From Nitrospira sp. ST-bin4 (GTDB lineage Bacteria; Nitrospirota; Nitrospiria; Nitrospirales; Nitrospiraceae), in assembly GCA_002083565.1 (NCBI GenBank), contig MSXM01000070.1, positions 1-33,253 of the forward strand: 33,253 nucleotides of DNA, in the 5' to 3' direction. Positions 13,987 to 23,293 of the stretch are shown here, piece after piece. The notes beneath the pieces were generated by a model. That model made no database searches. It saw only the letters and a program-made list of their open reading frames with translations, and was not told the origin of the DNA. Both the position numbers and the translations under genes were made by a program. The first letter of the stretch is position 1; each line of letters opens with the position of its first letter.

Positions 13987-15411
13987 CTATTCGCCCTGAA
14001 TCGGGATGTAGAGCACGTTCCCCTGCCGGTTGACGAGCAGGAGCGCGAGGTCGGTAGGTTTCAACGGATCGGCCAGACGCTGAAAGACCGTGAAGCTGCT
14101 GATATGCTGCCGGTTGAGTTCCAACACCACATCACCGGGCTGCAAGCCGGATGCTTCGGCCAGGCTGCCTTCTTCGATGTCGGTCACGACAACGCCGTTA
14201 TTCACCGAGAGATCCATCTGCCGGGCCAACTGGAGGGTGATGTCGTCGAACACCACGCCCGAGAGAGGATGTACGGTCGAGGCGGTGGAAGCCGCCTGGC
14301 TCTTTTTTGCGCGTTCGCGCGGCGACTCCTGAATTGTCAGTTCGGTTTGATAGACTTTCCCGTCCCGGATGAGCTCCAGGCGATGTTTGCTGGCGATCGG
14401 AGCTTGCGCAACGAGATTGCGGAGTTGGCCGCTGTCCATCACGTCCCGCCCGTCGAAGCGCACGACGACATCGCCGCGCTTGAGGCCGGCCCGCTCCGCC
14501 GATCCCTTCGTCTGCACATCGGTCACGATCGCGCCCTTTACATCAGGCAAGCGGAAAATTTTCCCCAGCGAAGGGCTCACGTCCTGCGTCGAGGCTCCCA
14601 AAAATCCGCGCACGACTCGGCCGGTCTTGAGCAGACTCTGCATGGCGGCGCGAGCCATATTGCTCGGAATAGCAAAGCCCACGCCGACGCTTCCGCCGGT
14701 CGGGCTGGCAATCGCAGTATTGATACCCACAATCTCCCCGTTGATGTTCACCAGGGCACCACCGGAATTCCCGGGATTGATCGGCGCATCCGTTTGAATG
14801 AAATCTTCGAAGTCGGCGACACCCACGTCTGCGCGACCGACCGCGCTCACGATGCCGAATGTCACGGTGCGGCTCAACCCCAACGGGTTCCCGATGGCCA
14901 ATACGAAGTCGCCGACGGCCAGTTGGCTTGAATCGCCCCATACGGCAGCCGGCAGATTTACCGCCTGGATCTTCACCACCGCCACATCCGTCTTGGGATC
15001 AGTGGCGACGACCTTTCCTTTGAATTGGCGGCGATCCGCCAGAATCACCTCCACATCGACGGCGTCTGCGACGACGTGGTGGTTGGTAATGATGTAGCCA
15101 TCCGGGGACGCGATCACGCCGGAGCCCTGCCCATACTGCCGATGAGCCAGGGGCTCCTTGAACAACCCGAACGGCAGAGCATCGTCGCTGAAGGCTTGAT
15201 CACGCACCATCACGGTAGACGCGATGCTGACCACGACCGGAATGACCTTATTGGCCGTCGTCTTGACCTGGCTCTGCAAATCGTTGCCGGTCGTCACAGG
15301 GATCAGCTGTGTCCCGGCCAAGACCGATACCGGAATCGCCAGGCTCCCCATGAGCCATCCTATGACCAACCCCTTCATCATGCCATTTCGTCTTTCGCGC
15401 AGAAATTCCAT
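13987..15411 (-). CDS. degP: Periplasmic serine protease of the Do/DegP/HtrA family
   Basis: The gene encodes about 474 residues with a signal peptide (MMKGLVIGWLMGSLAIPVSVLAG) at or near the N-terminus. The trypsin-like domain has the full triad: His in TNHHVV (H112), Asp in KTDVAVVKI (D142) and Ser in PGNSGGALVN (S216). Two PDZ domains follow (about 275-365 and 385-465; the second contains LQPGDVVLELNRQ). It degrades or refolds damaged envelope proteins. The precise start is uncertain: ATGs at 15435 and 15381 are alternatives, and none has a strong ribosome-binding site. The gene is separated from the metal island by about 200 bases and is probably an independent housekeeping or stress gene. 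Confidence 0.93.
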   Translation of the reverse strand: MEFLRERRNGMMKGLVIGWLMGSLAIPVSVLAGTQLIPVTTGNDLQSQVKTTANKVIPVVVSIASTVMVRDQAFSDDALPFGLFKEPLAHRQYGQGSGVIASPDGYIITNHHVVADAVDVEVILADRRQFKGKVVATDPKTDVAVVKIQAVNLPAAVWGDSSQLAVGDFVLAIGNPLGLSRTVTFGIVSAVGRADVGVADFEDFIQTDAPINPGNSGGALVNINGEIVGINTAIASPTGGSVGVGFAIPSNMARAAMQSLLKTGRVVRGFLGASTQDVSPSLGKIFRLPDVKGAIVTDVQTKGSAERAGLKRGDVVVRFDGRDVMDSGQLRNLVAQAPIASKHRLELIRDGKVYQTELTIQESPRERAKKSQAASTASTVHPLSGVVFDDITLQLARQMDLSVNNGVVVTDIEEGSLAEASGLQPGDVVLELNRQHISSFTVFQRLADPLKPTDLALLLVNRQGNVLYIPIQGE

Positions 15412-15614
15412 GAGGATGCACCGATCAGAACTCATGCAAAACGTCGTGGCCAGCCTACCATGGGAGGCAAGCCCGCGCCTCCATAATTCGTGATGCAGAC
15501 AGAAGGGCTGGTGGTGACTGATTTCTTGATACTTTGCGTATACTCACAGACAAGATGGTACCCAGCACTACTCAGTCTGTAAATATGGCCTTCTATGACT
15601 GTGGTTGGAGGTGT

Positions 15615-18600
15615 CTATTCTTGTGCCTGCCACCGGCGCCAGATCATGTAGAGAGCCGGTATCACCAACAGCGTCAGCAGGGTGGACGACACCATGCCGC
15701 CGATCATCGGTGCGGCAATCCGTTTCATCACATCGGCGCCCGTGCCGGTGGTCCACATGATCGGGAGTAATCCCCCCATAATCGCGGCAACCGTCATCAT
15801 CTTGGGCCGCACCCGCTGAACGGCTCCTTCCATAATGGCCTCACGTAGGTCCTGTACCGTCGTCATGCGACCTTCCCGTACCCGCCGCTCATAGGCCTCG
15901 TCGAGGTAGAGGAGCATGACCACGCCGGTCTCCGCCGCCACACCTGCCAGCGCAATAATGCCCACCCAGACCGCCACACTCAAATTGTAGCCCAGATAGT
16001 CAAGATACCAGATGGCCCCGATCGCGGCAAAGGGAATGGACAGAAGCACGATCAGAGCTTTCGTCATTGAACGGAAGTTGAGATAGAGCAGTAAAACAAT
16101 GATCGCAATAGTGCCGGGAACGACCAGTTTTAATCGCTCTTCGGCCCGCACCAGATGCTCGTATTGGCCGGCCCATATCAGCCGGTAGCCAGATGGCAAT
16201 GTTACTCGGTCTCGAACCGCGCGCTGAGCATCTTCGACATAGCTGCGTAGGTCGCGTCCACTAACCGCGACCGAGACCAAACCGACTAACGCTCCCGCCT
16301 CATCCGCGATCGACGGCGGCCCCTGGGTGATGACGAGATCGGCAATTTGTCCGAGCGGAATCTGCGCGCCGTTTGGCGTGGGAATCAGCACCCGTTTGAG
16401 CCGATCCGGGTCATCGCGCAGTTCGCGCTTGTAGCGCACATTGACCGGATAGCGCTCGCGTCCCTCGACCGTGGTTGTGACTGTCTCACCTCCGATGGCT
16501 GAGGTAATGACTGATTGCACATCTCCCACCGTCAGACCATAGCGTGCCGCTTCACGCCGGTTGATGATCAGATCCAGGTAATAGCCTTCATTCAACCGTT
16601 CGGCAAACGCGCTTTTCGTGCCGGGCACATTTGCCAGGACTTGCTCGATCTCTAAACCAATTTTCTCAATGGTCTTTAGGTCCGGCCCAAGGACTTTGAT
16701 GCCGACGGGGCTTCGCACACCGGTCGTGATCATCTCGGTGCGAGTTTGAATCGGCATCCACCAAATGTTTGGAAAGCCGGGAATGCGCAGCGTGGCATCC
16801 ATCTCATCCAGCAGACGGTCCCAGGTCATGCCGGACCGCCATTGTGCTTCCGGCTTGAGAGTGATCGTGATTTCTGCCATGCCGACAAAGGCCGGATCAG
16901 TGGCAGTCGGGGCCTTTCCCATCTTGCCGAACACTCGCTCCACTTCAGGGAAGGTCGTGAGCAACCGATCTTGGACTTGCAACACCTTGGCCGATTCGGG
17001 AATCGAGAGACCGGGCACAGTGGTCGGCATGTAGAGAATCGTTCCCTCGTTCAGCGGAGGCATAAATTCTGCGCCGAGGCGGGAAAAGATCGGCGCTGTG
17101 AATCCAACGACCACCACCGCCAGCGCCAGCGTCACCCACCTGACGCGTAGTGCGCCGGAGAGGATTGGCCGATACAGCGCAATCAACAACCGGTTCAATG
17201 GATTCTTAGCCTCCGCTCGGATGTGCCCACGGATCAGAAGCACCATCAACACAGGGGCCAACGTCACCGAGAGCGCTGTGGCAAACAGCATCGAGAAGGT
17301 TTTGGTGTAGGCCAAGGGCGTGAACAGCCGCCCCTCCTGGGCTTCCAGCGCAAAGATCGGCAGGAACGACACGGCGATCACCAGCAGCGAAAAGAACAAG
17401 GGACGGCCGACTTCTTTGGCTGCTGCAATGATGGTCTCGATTCGGTCTGCTTGTGGCGATTGTTCCAACCGCTTATGGGCGTTTTCCACCATAACAATAG
17501 CTGCGTCCACCATCGCGCCGATGGCAATGGCAATCCCGCCCAGCGACATGATACTGGAGGTGATGTTCAGGTAGGCCATCGGGATGAAGGCGAGCAACAC
17601 GGCCACAGGGAGAACGAGAATCGCCACCAGAGCGCTACGGAGATGAAACAGAAAGACGACCGCGACCAAACTGACGATAATGCTCTCCTCCACGAGCTTG
17701 TCGCGGAGTACGGAAATGGCCCGATGAATGAGATCAGACCGATCATAGGTGGGAATGATGTGCACGCCTTGGGGCAGGGCCGGCGTGATCTCTGCCAGCC
17801 TGGCTTTAACCCGCTCGACGACAGCGAGCGCATTCTCTCCTGCCCTCATGATCACGATGCCGCCTACCGCTTGGCCCTTGCCGTCCAATTCGGCTACGCC
17901 CCGCCGCTGGTCCGGCCCAATCTGGACATGGGCAATGTCCCGAATCAAGATGGGCGTACCTCGCCCATCCGTCCCGACAGGGATCAGCTCGATATCATCA
18001 ATTGAGCGCAGATAGCCTCTCCCTCGAATCACATATTCGGTGCCGGCCATTTCCAAGACACGGCCGCTCACCTCCGCGTTGCTGTTCCGAACCGCTTCGA
18101 TGATCGTTTTAATCGGTAACCGGTAGGCGGCCAACGTATTCGGGTCCACCTCAATTTGATACTGTTTGACGAATCCGCCGACCACCGACACTTCTGCCAC
18201 CCCAGGCACACTTTCCAGTTGATAGCGCAGATACCAATCTTGAAGGCCGCGAAGCTGCGCCAGGTCGTGGGCGCCTGACTCATCGACCAATGCATACTGA
18301 TACACCCACCCGACACCAGTCGCGTCAGGGCCGAGAGTCGGTGCGACTCCGGCCGGCAACTTCCCGCTCAACTTCTGCATATATTCCAGCACACGACTGC
18401 GTGCCCAATATAAATCTGTCCGGTCTTCAAAAATCACATACACATAAGAAACCCCGTATTCTGAGACTCCTCGAACCCGTTTGACTTTCGGTCCGGCCAG
18501 CAGGGACGTGACGATTGGATAGGTGACCTGGTCTTCGATCAGCATGGGACTGCGTCCCTGCCACTCGGTGTAGATAGTCACCTGGACATCGGACAGGTCC

Positions 18601-18719
18601 GGCACCGCATCCAGCGGGACCTTAAATCCTGCCCACAGGCCCCAGGCGCCCAATAGTCCCACGCAAATGAACACGAGGATCGGATTGCGGGCGCTCCCTT
18701 CTATGAGTTTTGTAATCAT
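15615..18719 (-). CDS. cusA: CusA-type Cu(I)/Ag(I) RND efflux pump
   Basis: The 1034-residue inner-membrane pump has the HME-RND layout of 12 helices and two large periplasmic loops. Methionines matching the E. coli CusA substrate triad (M573, M623, M672) are conserved at M564 (ILYMPTTVPG), M614 (FVGMAEITITLK) and M663 (RTEMITTGVRSP). The proton-relay Asp is D405 in GGIAIAIGAMVDAAIVMVEN, the Cus-type form of helix 4. It would export Cu(I) or Ag(I) from periplasm or cytoplasm through the adaptor and outer-membrane channel encoded just upstream. The start overlaps nothing; the adaptor stop is seven bases before it. It is the last gene of the operon. Confidence 0.93.
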   Translation of the reverse strand: MITKLIEGSARNPILVFICVGLLGAWGLWAGFKVPLDAVPDLSDVQVTIYTEWQGRSPMLIEDQVTYPIVTSLLAGPKVKRVRGVSEYGVSYVYVIFEDRTDLYWARSRVLEYMQKLSGKLPAGVAPTLGPDATGVGWVYQYALVDESGAHDLAQLRGLQDWYLRYQLESVPGVAEVSVVGGFVKQYQIEVDPNTLAAYRLPIKTIIEAVRNSNAEVSGRVLEMAGTEYVIRGRGYLRSIDDIELIPVGTDGRGTPILIRDIAHVQIGPDQRRGVAELDGKGQAVGGIVIMRAGENALAVVERVKARLAEITPALPQGVHIIPTYDRSDLIHRAISVLRDKLVEESIIVSLVAVVFLFHLRSALVAILVLPVAVLLAFIPMAYLNITSSIMSLGGIAIAIGAMVDAAIVMVENAHKRLEQSPQADRIETIIAAAKEVGRPLFFSLLVIAVSFLPIFALEAQEGRLFTPLAYTKTFSMLFATALSVTLAPVLMVLLIRGHIRAEAKNPLNRLLIALYRPILSGALRVRWVTLALAVVVVGFTAPIFSRLGAEFMPPLNEGTILYMPTTVPGLSIPESAKVLQVQDRLLTTFPEVERVFGKMGKAPTATDPAFVGMAEITITLKPEAQWRSGMTWDRLLDEMDATLRIPGFPNIWWMPIQTRTEMITTGVRSPVGIKVLGPDLKTIEKIGLEIEQVLANVPGTKSAFAERLNEGYYLDLIINRREAARYGLTVGDVQSVITSAIGGETVTTTVEGRERYPVNVRYKRELRDDPDRLKRVLIPTPNGAQIPLGQIADLVITQGPPSIADEAGALVGLVSVAVSGRDLRSYVEDAQRAVRDRVTLPSGYRLIWAGQYEHLVRAEERLKLVVPGTIAIIVLLLYLNFRSMTKALIVLLSIPFAAIGAIWYLDYLGYNLSVAVWVGIIALAGVAAETGVVMLLYLDEAYERRVREGRMTTVQDLREAIMEGAVQRVRPKMMTVAAIMGGLLPIMWTTGTGADVMKRIAAPMIGGMVSSTLLTLLVIPALYMIWRRWQAQE

Positions 18720-18725
18720 GAAGGA

Positions 18726-20423
18726 TTACATCCCTCCCCCGGCAACCAAGAACTGAAACGTTTCAACGATGGCTGGTTGCCCTGGTACCGTCACGTTGAC
18801 TGTCACTACCCAGGTACCACCCATGCCGAACAGCACCGTACCCTCGTAGAGTCCATCTTTTGTGTGGCGAGCCATCGCCTTGGAATCGGTCATCCCAGGC
18901 ATCGGCATCGTATAGACGAACACAACTTGCGCATTGGTCACCGGTTTCCTAGCCTGATCGGTGAGCTTGAGATTGAGCAGCACATTACCGGCCTTAGGTT
19001 TATCCGGCACTGTAGTCAACATGAGGGACAATCCGGCGATCTGTCGAGGTTCTGTAGCGAATGATCCTTTCACCCCTTCCATATTCCCCATCGGCATGCT
19101 TTTCATGTCGCCCATCCCCTCCATCTTGCCCTCATGCGCGCCGCGCATCTGCCAATCGCCCATGCCGATCCGGCCCATCATGCCCTGCATGCTGGACGAG
19201 GAAGCCAATTTACTCTCCGCATCCAACAAGAAATTTGCCGAGGTGACGATCCGATCTCCTTCCTTGAGTCCTTCCATCACTTCCACACTATCCTGATTCC
19301 GGCGACCCAGCTTGACCAACGTCTGCTCATACCGGCCTTGCCCACGATCCATAAACACAAGTTGACGAAGCCCGGTCTCCAGGATTGCCTCTTTGGGCAC
19401 AACCAAGGCTGTGGCCCCATCCGTTTGCAAAGTCACGTTCCCGTACATGCCGGGCTTGAGTTTCAGTCCAGGGTTCGGCAATTCAACCCGCACGCGTACC
19501 GTGCGGGCTTCTACGTTCAACGAGGGATAGATATAGGCCATCTTTCCGTGAAAGGTTTCTCGTGGATAGGCGGCGAAGGAGACTGAAATCGGTTGGTCGA
19601 GCTTTACCGATGCAACCTCGGACTCATAGATGTCGGCGGAGATCCAGACTGTGGAGAGATCCGCTACTTCGTACAGTGTCGTGCCCGGTTCCACATATTT
19701 TCCCGGCAAGGCCTCCCGTTTGAGGACGATCCCGGATGATGGGGCATAGACCATGAGCACCGGCTCGGCTTTGCCTCGGTGCTCCAGAGCCGCAATCTGT
19801 GCATCAGTCACCTCCCAGAGGCGCAAGCGCTCCCGCGCACTGGCCACAAGGGAAGCCGCGTTGGCTTTGGCTTCATCCAGAGGACTCACGGCCAGTTGAG
19901 CCTGTGCCCTTAAGGCCAATAAATATTCATCCTGCGTGGCCAGGAGATCCGGCGAGTAGAAGGTGAAAAGCGGTTCGCCTTTTCGTACCGGTCTGCCGAT
20001 CGAGTTGACAAAGACCTCGCGGACCCATCCGGAGGTTTTCAAGGTGACCTGCGTCAAGCCACGTTCGTCGTAACCGACCGTGCCGACCGTGCGGATTTCT
20101 TGTGTCAACGTCGCATAGGCAGCTGAAGTGCTCCGCACTCCGATCAACTGTCTCGCCACAGCTGGAACAACCACGGCCCCGGACGGCGCGTCGGAGGCGC
20201 CTGGCATAGGCTCTATGTCCTTCATAGGCATCGTACCCTCCATCGGCATCCCCTTCATGGACATACCGTCCATCTCATGGCCCTTCATCTCCCCACTGCT
20301 TTTCATCCCCGACATATCACTCATCACCCGATGCGCAGCAAAGAATCCGGCGATGGTTCCGATGACTAGGCCGGCTACTGCGACACCGACAACAAGACTC
20401 TTTCTGCCTATGTCCTGACTCAT
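18726..20423 (-). CDS. cusB: CusB-type periplasmic adaptor with Met-rich segments and an extra C-terminal domain
   Basis: A 565-residue membrane-fusion protein. One N-terminal anchor helix (about 9-30) is followed by a Met-rich stretch at residues 34-74. Then come the barrel-sandwich, hairpin and beta-barrel parts (for example VGTVGYDERGLTQVTLKTSGWV and VWISADIYESEVASV). A second Met/His-rich segment spans about 409-455. A C-terminal domain at 456-565 resembles FixH/YtkA-like beta-sandwich modules (AQVVFVYTMPMPGM...GGTWVVTVNVTVPG). The Met clusters suit Cu(I)/Ag(I) capture and transfer to CusA. At 565 residues it is far longer than E. coli CusB (about 400). The ATG at 20423 has a good AAGGAAGG site; a TTG six bases upstream is less likely. 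Confidence 0.9.
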   Translation of the reverse strand: MSQDIGRKSLVVGVAVAGLVIGTIAGFFAAHRVMSDMSGMKSSGEMKGHEMDGMSMKGMPMEGTMPMKDIEPMPGASDAPSGAVVVPAVARQLIGVRSTSAAYATLTQEIRTVGTVGYDERGLTQVTLKTSGWVREVFVNSIGRPVRKGEPLFTFYSPDLLATQDEYLLALRAQAQLAVSPLDEAKANAASLVASARERLRLWEVTDAQIAALEHRGKAEPVLMVYAPSSGIVLKREALPGKYVEPGTTLYEVADLSTVWISADIYESEVASVKLDQPISVSFAAYPRETFHGKMAYIYPSLNVEARTVRVRVELPNPGLKLKPGMYGNVTLQTDGATALVVPKEAILETGLRQLVFMDRGQGRYEQTLVKLGRRNQDSVEVMEGLKEGDRIVTSANFLLDAESKLASSSSMQGMMGRIGMGDWQMRGAHEGKMEGMGDMKSMPMGNMEGVKGSFATEPRQIAGLSLMLTTVPDKPKAGNVLLNLKLTDQARKPVTNAQVVFVYTMPMPGMTDSKAMARHTKDGLYEGTVLFGMGGTWVVTVNVTVPGQPAIVETFQFLVAGGGM

Positions 20424-20439
20424 GGCCAATTCCTTCCTT

Positions 20440-21729
20440 TCAGCTGTTTCTATTCAGATCGGTTCCGATCACTTGTTCGAGTTCCGCGAGTCGGTGTTCT
20501 CGTTCGACCAGCGCTCGGTAGTACTCATATTGAAATCCTCGCCAGGCCCGCTGGGTATCAATAAGATCCAGGAACCCTCCCTTTCCCGCGCCATACCCCA
20601 CTTGCGCCGCTTCCAAGTTTTGCACGGCCTGGGGCAGAATCGTGGTGCGATACAACCTCGCCGCTTGTTCACTCGCCCGGATCTTGGCCAAGAGATCCTT
20701 GACCTGAAAACGAGTCAGGTTTTCTAACGCGTGCAGTTGTGCTTGCGTAGCAGCAACCGACGCAGCAGCTTCTTGCACACCCGCGTCATACTTCGGCTTA
20801 GTCCAAAAGGCGAACGGAATGGTCATCGACATGTAGGCGCCGAATCCGTCATTGGCCTGAAAGTTCTGGAACCGCTGAAACGCCACATTGAAGTCCGGAT
20901 AATACTGACGCTGGGCCAACGCACGAGACTGCTCACTGTGTTGGACCGCCAGTTCGGCGACCTTCAACTCCGGTCTGGCGTTCAACGCAATGCGGTACAG
21001 ATCGTCGATGGTTGTGCGGAGCGGTACTAGAGACGGCTCCTGAGGAATGTCCAAGAGTGATAGGGGATCACGGTCCAACAGCGTATTCAATAGTGCTGCG
21101 GCGGTCTCGCGACGCTGTTCCAGAACAGGAAGTTGCTGGTGGAGGAGGGACAGCTCGACCTGGGCTTTGAGCACATCGGATTGCGATCCCTTTCCCGTTC
21201 GAAACTTCGCATTGGCGATATCGACAAATTGTCTGAGCAATTCGACCTGTTCATGATGAATCAGGATCGCCTTGTGCGCGAGAAACAGATCGTAGTAGGC
21301 CTGCTTGAGGCGGGCGACCAGCTCCCGTTCCTTCGCGCGGATTGCCTGTTCGGCCATATCGGCAGAACGACTCGCGACTTCGCCTTTGAGTCCGAGCTTG
21401 CCGGGGAATGGGAGATTCTGCGAGAGGCCGAAGATGTTGTTCTGCGTCTGCGTGACGTTGAAGGTCTGCGGAAAATTCCACAATTGGACGGACAGGGTGG
21501 GATCGTCCAGCGACCGTGCTTGCACAATCCGTTGCGAGGAGGCTTCCCATTGCTTGCGCGCCGCCACGAGTTCTGGATTTCTTGCCAGGGTTTCCCGGAT
21601 CAAGTCCGGTAACACCAAGGACGGTTGTGCAATCTGATCGACGGCATGGGCGATCTGGCGGCCACCTGTCGCGAAGGTCATGCTTACGACTGTTATGGCC
21701 AGCAACAAAAATCGAATTGAAAGAGTCAT
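20440..21729 (-). CDS. cusC: TolC-family outer-membrane channel of the Cus-type system
   Basis: The 429-residue protein is an outer-membrane efflux factor. A signal peptide (cleavage near QIAHA, residue 28) is followed by two repeated TolC domains built of long helices, with ETLARNPELVAARKQWEASSQRIVQARSLDDPTLS at the first and DDLYRIALNARPELKVAELAVQHSEQ at the second. It would form the exit duct for the CusB/CusA pair encoded downstream (10-base gap to the adaptor start region). The ATG at 21729 has a strong GGGGAGGG ribosome-binding site; a longer in-frame start adds a non-signal extension and was rejected. Confidence 0.9.
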   Translation of the reverse strand: MTLSIRFLLLAITVVSMTFATGGRQIAHAVDQIAQPSLVLPDLIRETLARNPELVAARKQWEASSQRIVQARSLDDPTLSVQLWNFPQTFNVTQTQNNIFGLSQNLPFPGKLGLKGEVASRSADMAEQAIRAKERELVARLKQAYYDLFLAHKAILIHHEQVELLRQFVDIANAKFRTGKGSQSDVLKAQVELSLLHQQLPVLEQRRETAAALLNTLLDRDPLSLLDIPQEPSLVPLRTTIDDLYRIALNARPELKVAELAVQHSEQSRALAQRQYYPDFNVAFQRFQNFQANDGFGAYMSMTIPFAFWTKPKYDAGVQEAAASVAATQAQLHALENLTRFQVKDLLAKIRASEQAARLYRTTILPQAVQNLEAAQVGYGAGKGGFLDLIDTQRAWRGFQYEYYRALVEREHRLAELEQVIGTDLNRNS

Positions 21730-21875
21730 GTGACGGCCCTCCCCAAGAGCTTTCCTGCCCACAGCTCGCGCGGATCTCAACCCCGATTGCTACAGAAGAA
21801 GCATCTGGACGAGCTGAGATCTAGCACCGGGCAGATACCGCAATGATGAAACGGTATAAGGAAGAACCGGAAAGA

Positions 21876-22250
21876 TCAGATACGAAGCACTGTGCTTGCG
21901 AGAGACTGATGTGGAGGAGAACTCGATTCGAACGACGGATAGGGGTGGAAGATACACTGGAGTTGACAGCTCACAGTTTGAAGCACCGGCAGGATATGGT
22001 CTGCCGGCCAATGATGGTCCATGTGCGACAAAGACGACTGCGGGGAAGACTCAACCCCCAGAATTTTGAAGGCATCGCATAACTGCCGAACCGGCTCCTC
22101 AACGGGGGTTGAACAGCCATTTGCCATCGAGGCATCGGACGTCCCTGACAGCGGAAGAACACAGGCGTAGGCGTTGAAGCTGAACACCAGCAGTAACACC
22201 ACGATGGTCGCGGCGAGAAAAGAGCGGCAGTGACGGAAACACAATTGCAT
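21876..22250 (-). CDS. Small exported Cys/His-containing protein at the head of the cus operon
   Basis: A 124-residue protein with a signal peptide (hydrophobic core LAATIVVLLLVFSFNAYA, cleavage near residue 29). The mature part has four Cys after cleavage plus a His-rich stretch (SHMDHHWPADH) and a C-x3-C (SCQLQC), possible metal ligands. It precedes the TolC gene by about 146 bases on the same strand. A similar-sized exported protein stands in the same relation to the other efflux operon, hinting at a shared role such as periplasmic metal binding. No recognised family. The ribosome-binding site is poor, and a candidate promoter sits so close that the transcript may be nearly leaderless. Confidence 0.5.
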   Translation of the reverse strand: MQLCFRHCRSFLAATIVVLLLVFSFNAYACVLPLSGTSDASMANGCSTPVEEPVRQLCDAFKILGVESSPQSSLSHMDHHWPADHILPVLQTVSCQLQCIFHPYPSFESSSPPHQSLASTVLRI

Positions 22251-22256
22251 AGAATA

Positions 22257-22286
22257 AGTCTATCCCTCTGTCAACTTAACCGTCAA
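22257..22286 (-). promoter_or_regulatory. Candidate promoter of the cus operon
   Basis: On the minus strand TTGACG (22281-22286), an 18-base spacer and TAGACT (22257-22262) end a few bases before the small exported gene. An overlapping TTGACA at 22269-22274 gives an alternative register. No clear copper-sensor operator is visible. Confidence 0.3.
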
Positions 22287-22395
22287 CCGAATTTCTAATA
22301 CGGAAGCTCCCGATCGTTGGATAAGAACAAATCCACCACTCTTCCGGTCTTCCGGCTGGACGTGAAGAAACCTGCTCCAGCGGCATGCCTATTCA

Positions 22396-22797
22396 TCAGC
22401 CACCTTTCCTATCAGTCTGACTCATCTCGTCATTCTTACAACAAGTTGGCGCCTCTGAGCCTCTCTCACCGTCCATGCAGTCCTTATACGCCGCATAGGC
22501 CTTGAGAGCCCATTCCTCACCGGGGCAACCTTGCATCGTCATTGCGACTTCAAGGAATTCAACCAATTCTTCCCGGGTGATCCCCTGGTCGCAGGCCAGC
22601 CGTACGTAGGCTCGAATACAAGGTTCGCAACGAAGCGCGATTGAAATCGCCATGGCCGTGAGCAATTTGTACTTGGCGGCCACTGCCCCATCCCGATACG
22701 TCTGTTGCCGCATGCGCAACAGCCCTCCGGTGACCACGGGGCTCAACTTCCGCAGTTCGGCAAACAGGCCGTTCGCAGTATTCGTCTCCTGCATCAT
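22396..22797 (-). CDS. Carboxymuconolactone-decarboxylase/AhpD-like protein in the mer operon
   Basis: A 133-residue helical protein with the family block KYKLLTAMAISIALRCEPCIRAYVRLA. The redox Cys pair C57-x2-C60 is present. However, the Glu of the usual K-x-K-E-L motif is Leu45, and the His four residues after the second Cys is Tyr64, so an AhpD-style proton relay is probably absent. The C-terminus adds further cysteines (CMDGERGSEAPTCC). Placement 46 bases after merP on the same strand, with an AAGGAGG ribosome-binding site, suggests a thiol or metal-linked job in the mer unit; the role is unknown. Confidence 0.8.
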   Translation of the reverse strand: MMQETNTANGLFAELRKLSPVVTGGLLRMRQQTYRDGAVAAKYKLLTAMAISIALRCEPCIRAYVRLACDQGITREELVEFLEVAMTMQGCPGEEWALKAYAAYKDCMDGERGSEAPTCCKNDEMSQTDRKGG

Positions 22798-22843
22798 TAC
22801 AGCGCCTCCTTCGAGTTCGTAGCCCGATATAGATGACCGTCGC

Positions 22844-23197
22844 TTACTTATCGAACACCTCTGCTTTGTATTTCGACAACAGATTGCCAGCCGCCTCGAC
22901 AGCCCTGATCAGCGTCTCGACGTTCGTCTTCTGTGGATCAAACGTCACTAACGCGCGAGCGTCCGAATAATCGGGGGAAATGATCCACTTTGTTCCCGTG
23001 CTGAGTCCCACCTCGCTGACACCTGGCACCTTGGCCAGCGCGGCTTTGACATCCTTGGCGCACCCCCCGCAGGTCATCCCGTCGATCTGCAAAGTGACTG
23101 TCTGCCGACTCTGGCTTCCAGCGACAAGTTCCTGAAATCCGGTCAGGCTCAGGGCCACAATACCGATCACAATCAGCGTATGGACGCGTTTCCACAT
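22844..23197 (-). CDS. merP: MerP-like periplasmic heavy-metal-binding protein
   Basis: A 117-residue exported protein. A signal peptide (about residues 8-27) precedes a heavy-metal-associated domain with the motif GMTCGGC (C43, C46), which binds Hg(II) or Cu(I). The C-terminal part (VTFDPQKTNVETLIRAVEAAG) completes the ferredoxin-like HMA fold. In mer systems MerP passes Hg(II) to MerT. The length and a loop insertion (TGTKWIISPDYSDAR) make it larger than classical MerP (about 91 residues). The ribosome-binding site GGAGGAAA is strong. Confidence 0.88.
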   Translation of the reverse strand: MWKRVHTLIVIGIVALSLTGFQELVAGSQSRQTVTLQIDGMTCGGCAKDVKAALAKVPGVSEVGLSTGTKWIISPDYSDARALVTFDPQKTNVETLIRAVEAAGNLLSKYKAEVFDK

Positions 23198-23293
23198 GGT
23201 CGTTTCCTCCTATCCATCGCCTCGCTTCCCTGATTGGGAGAAAGGCCAAACAGAAAATGATGCTAATACCTCACATCACTCGCCTTACCAAAA

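Noticed and set aside
13978..14931. A 317-residue plus-strand frame opposite the HtrA protease
   Set aside because: Protease triad and PDZ motifs are all in the minus-strand frame; this is a shadow.
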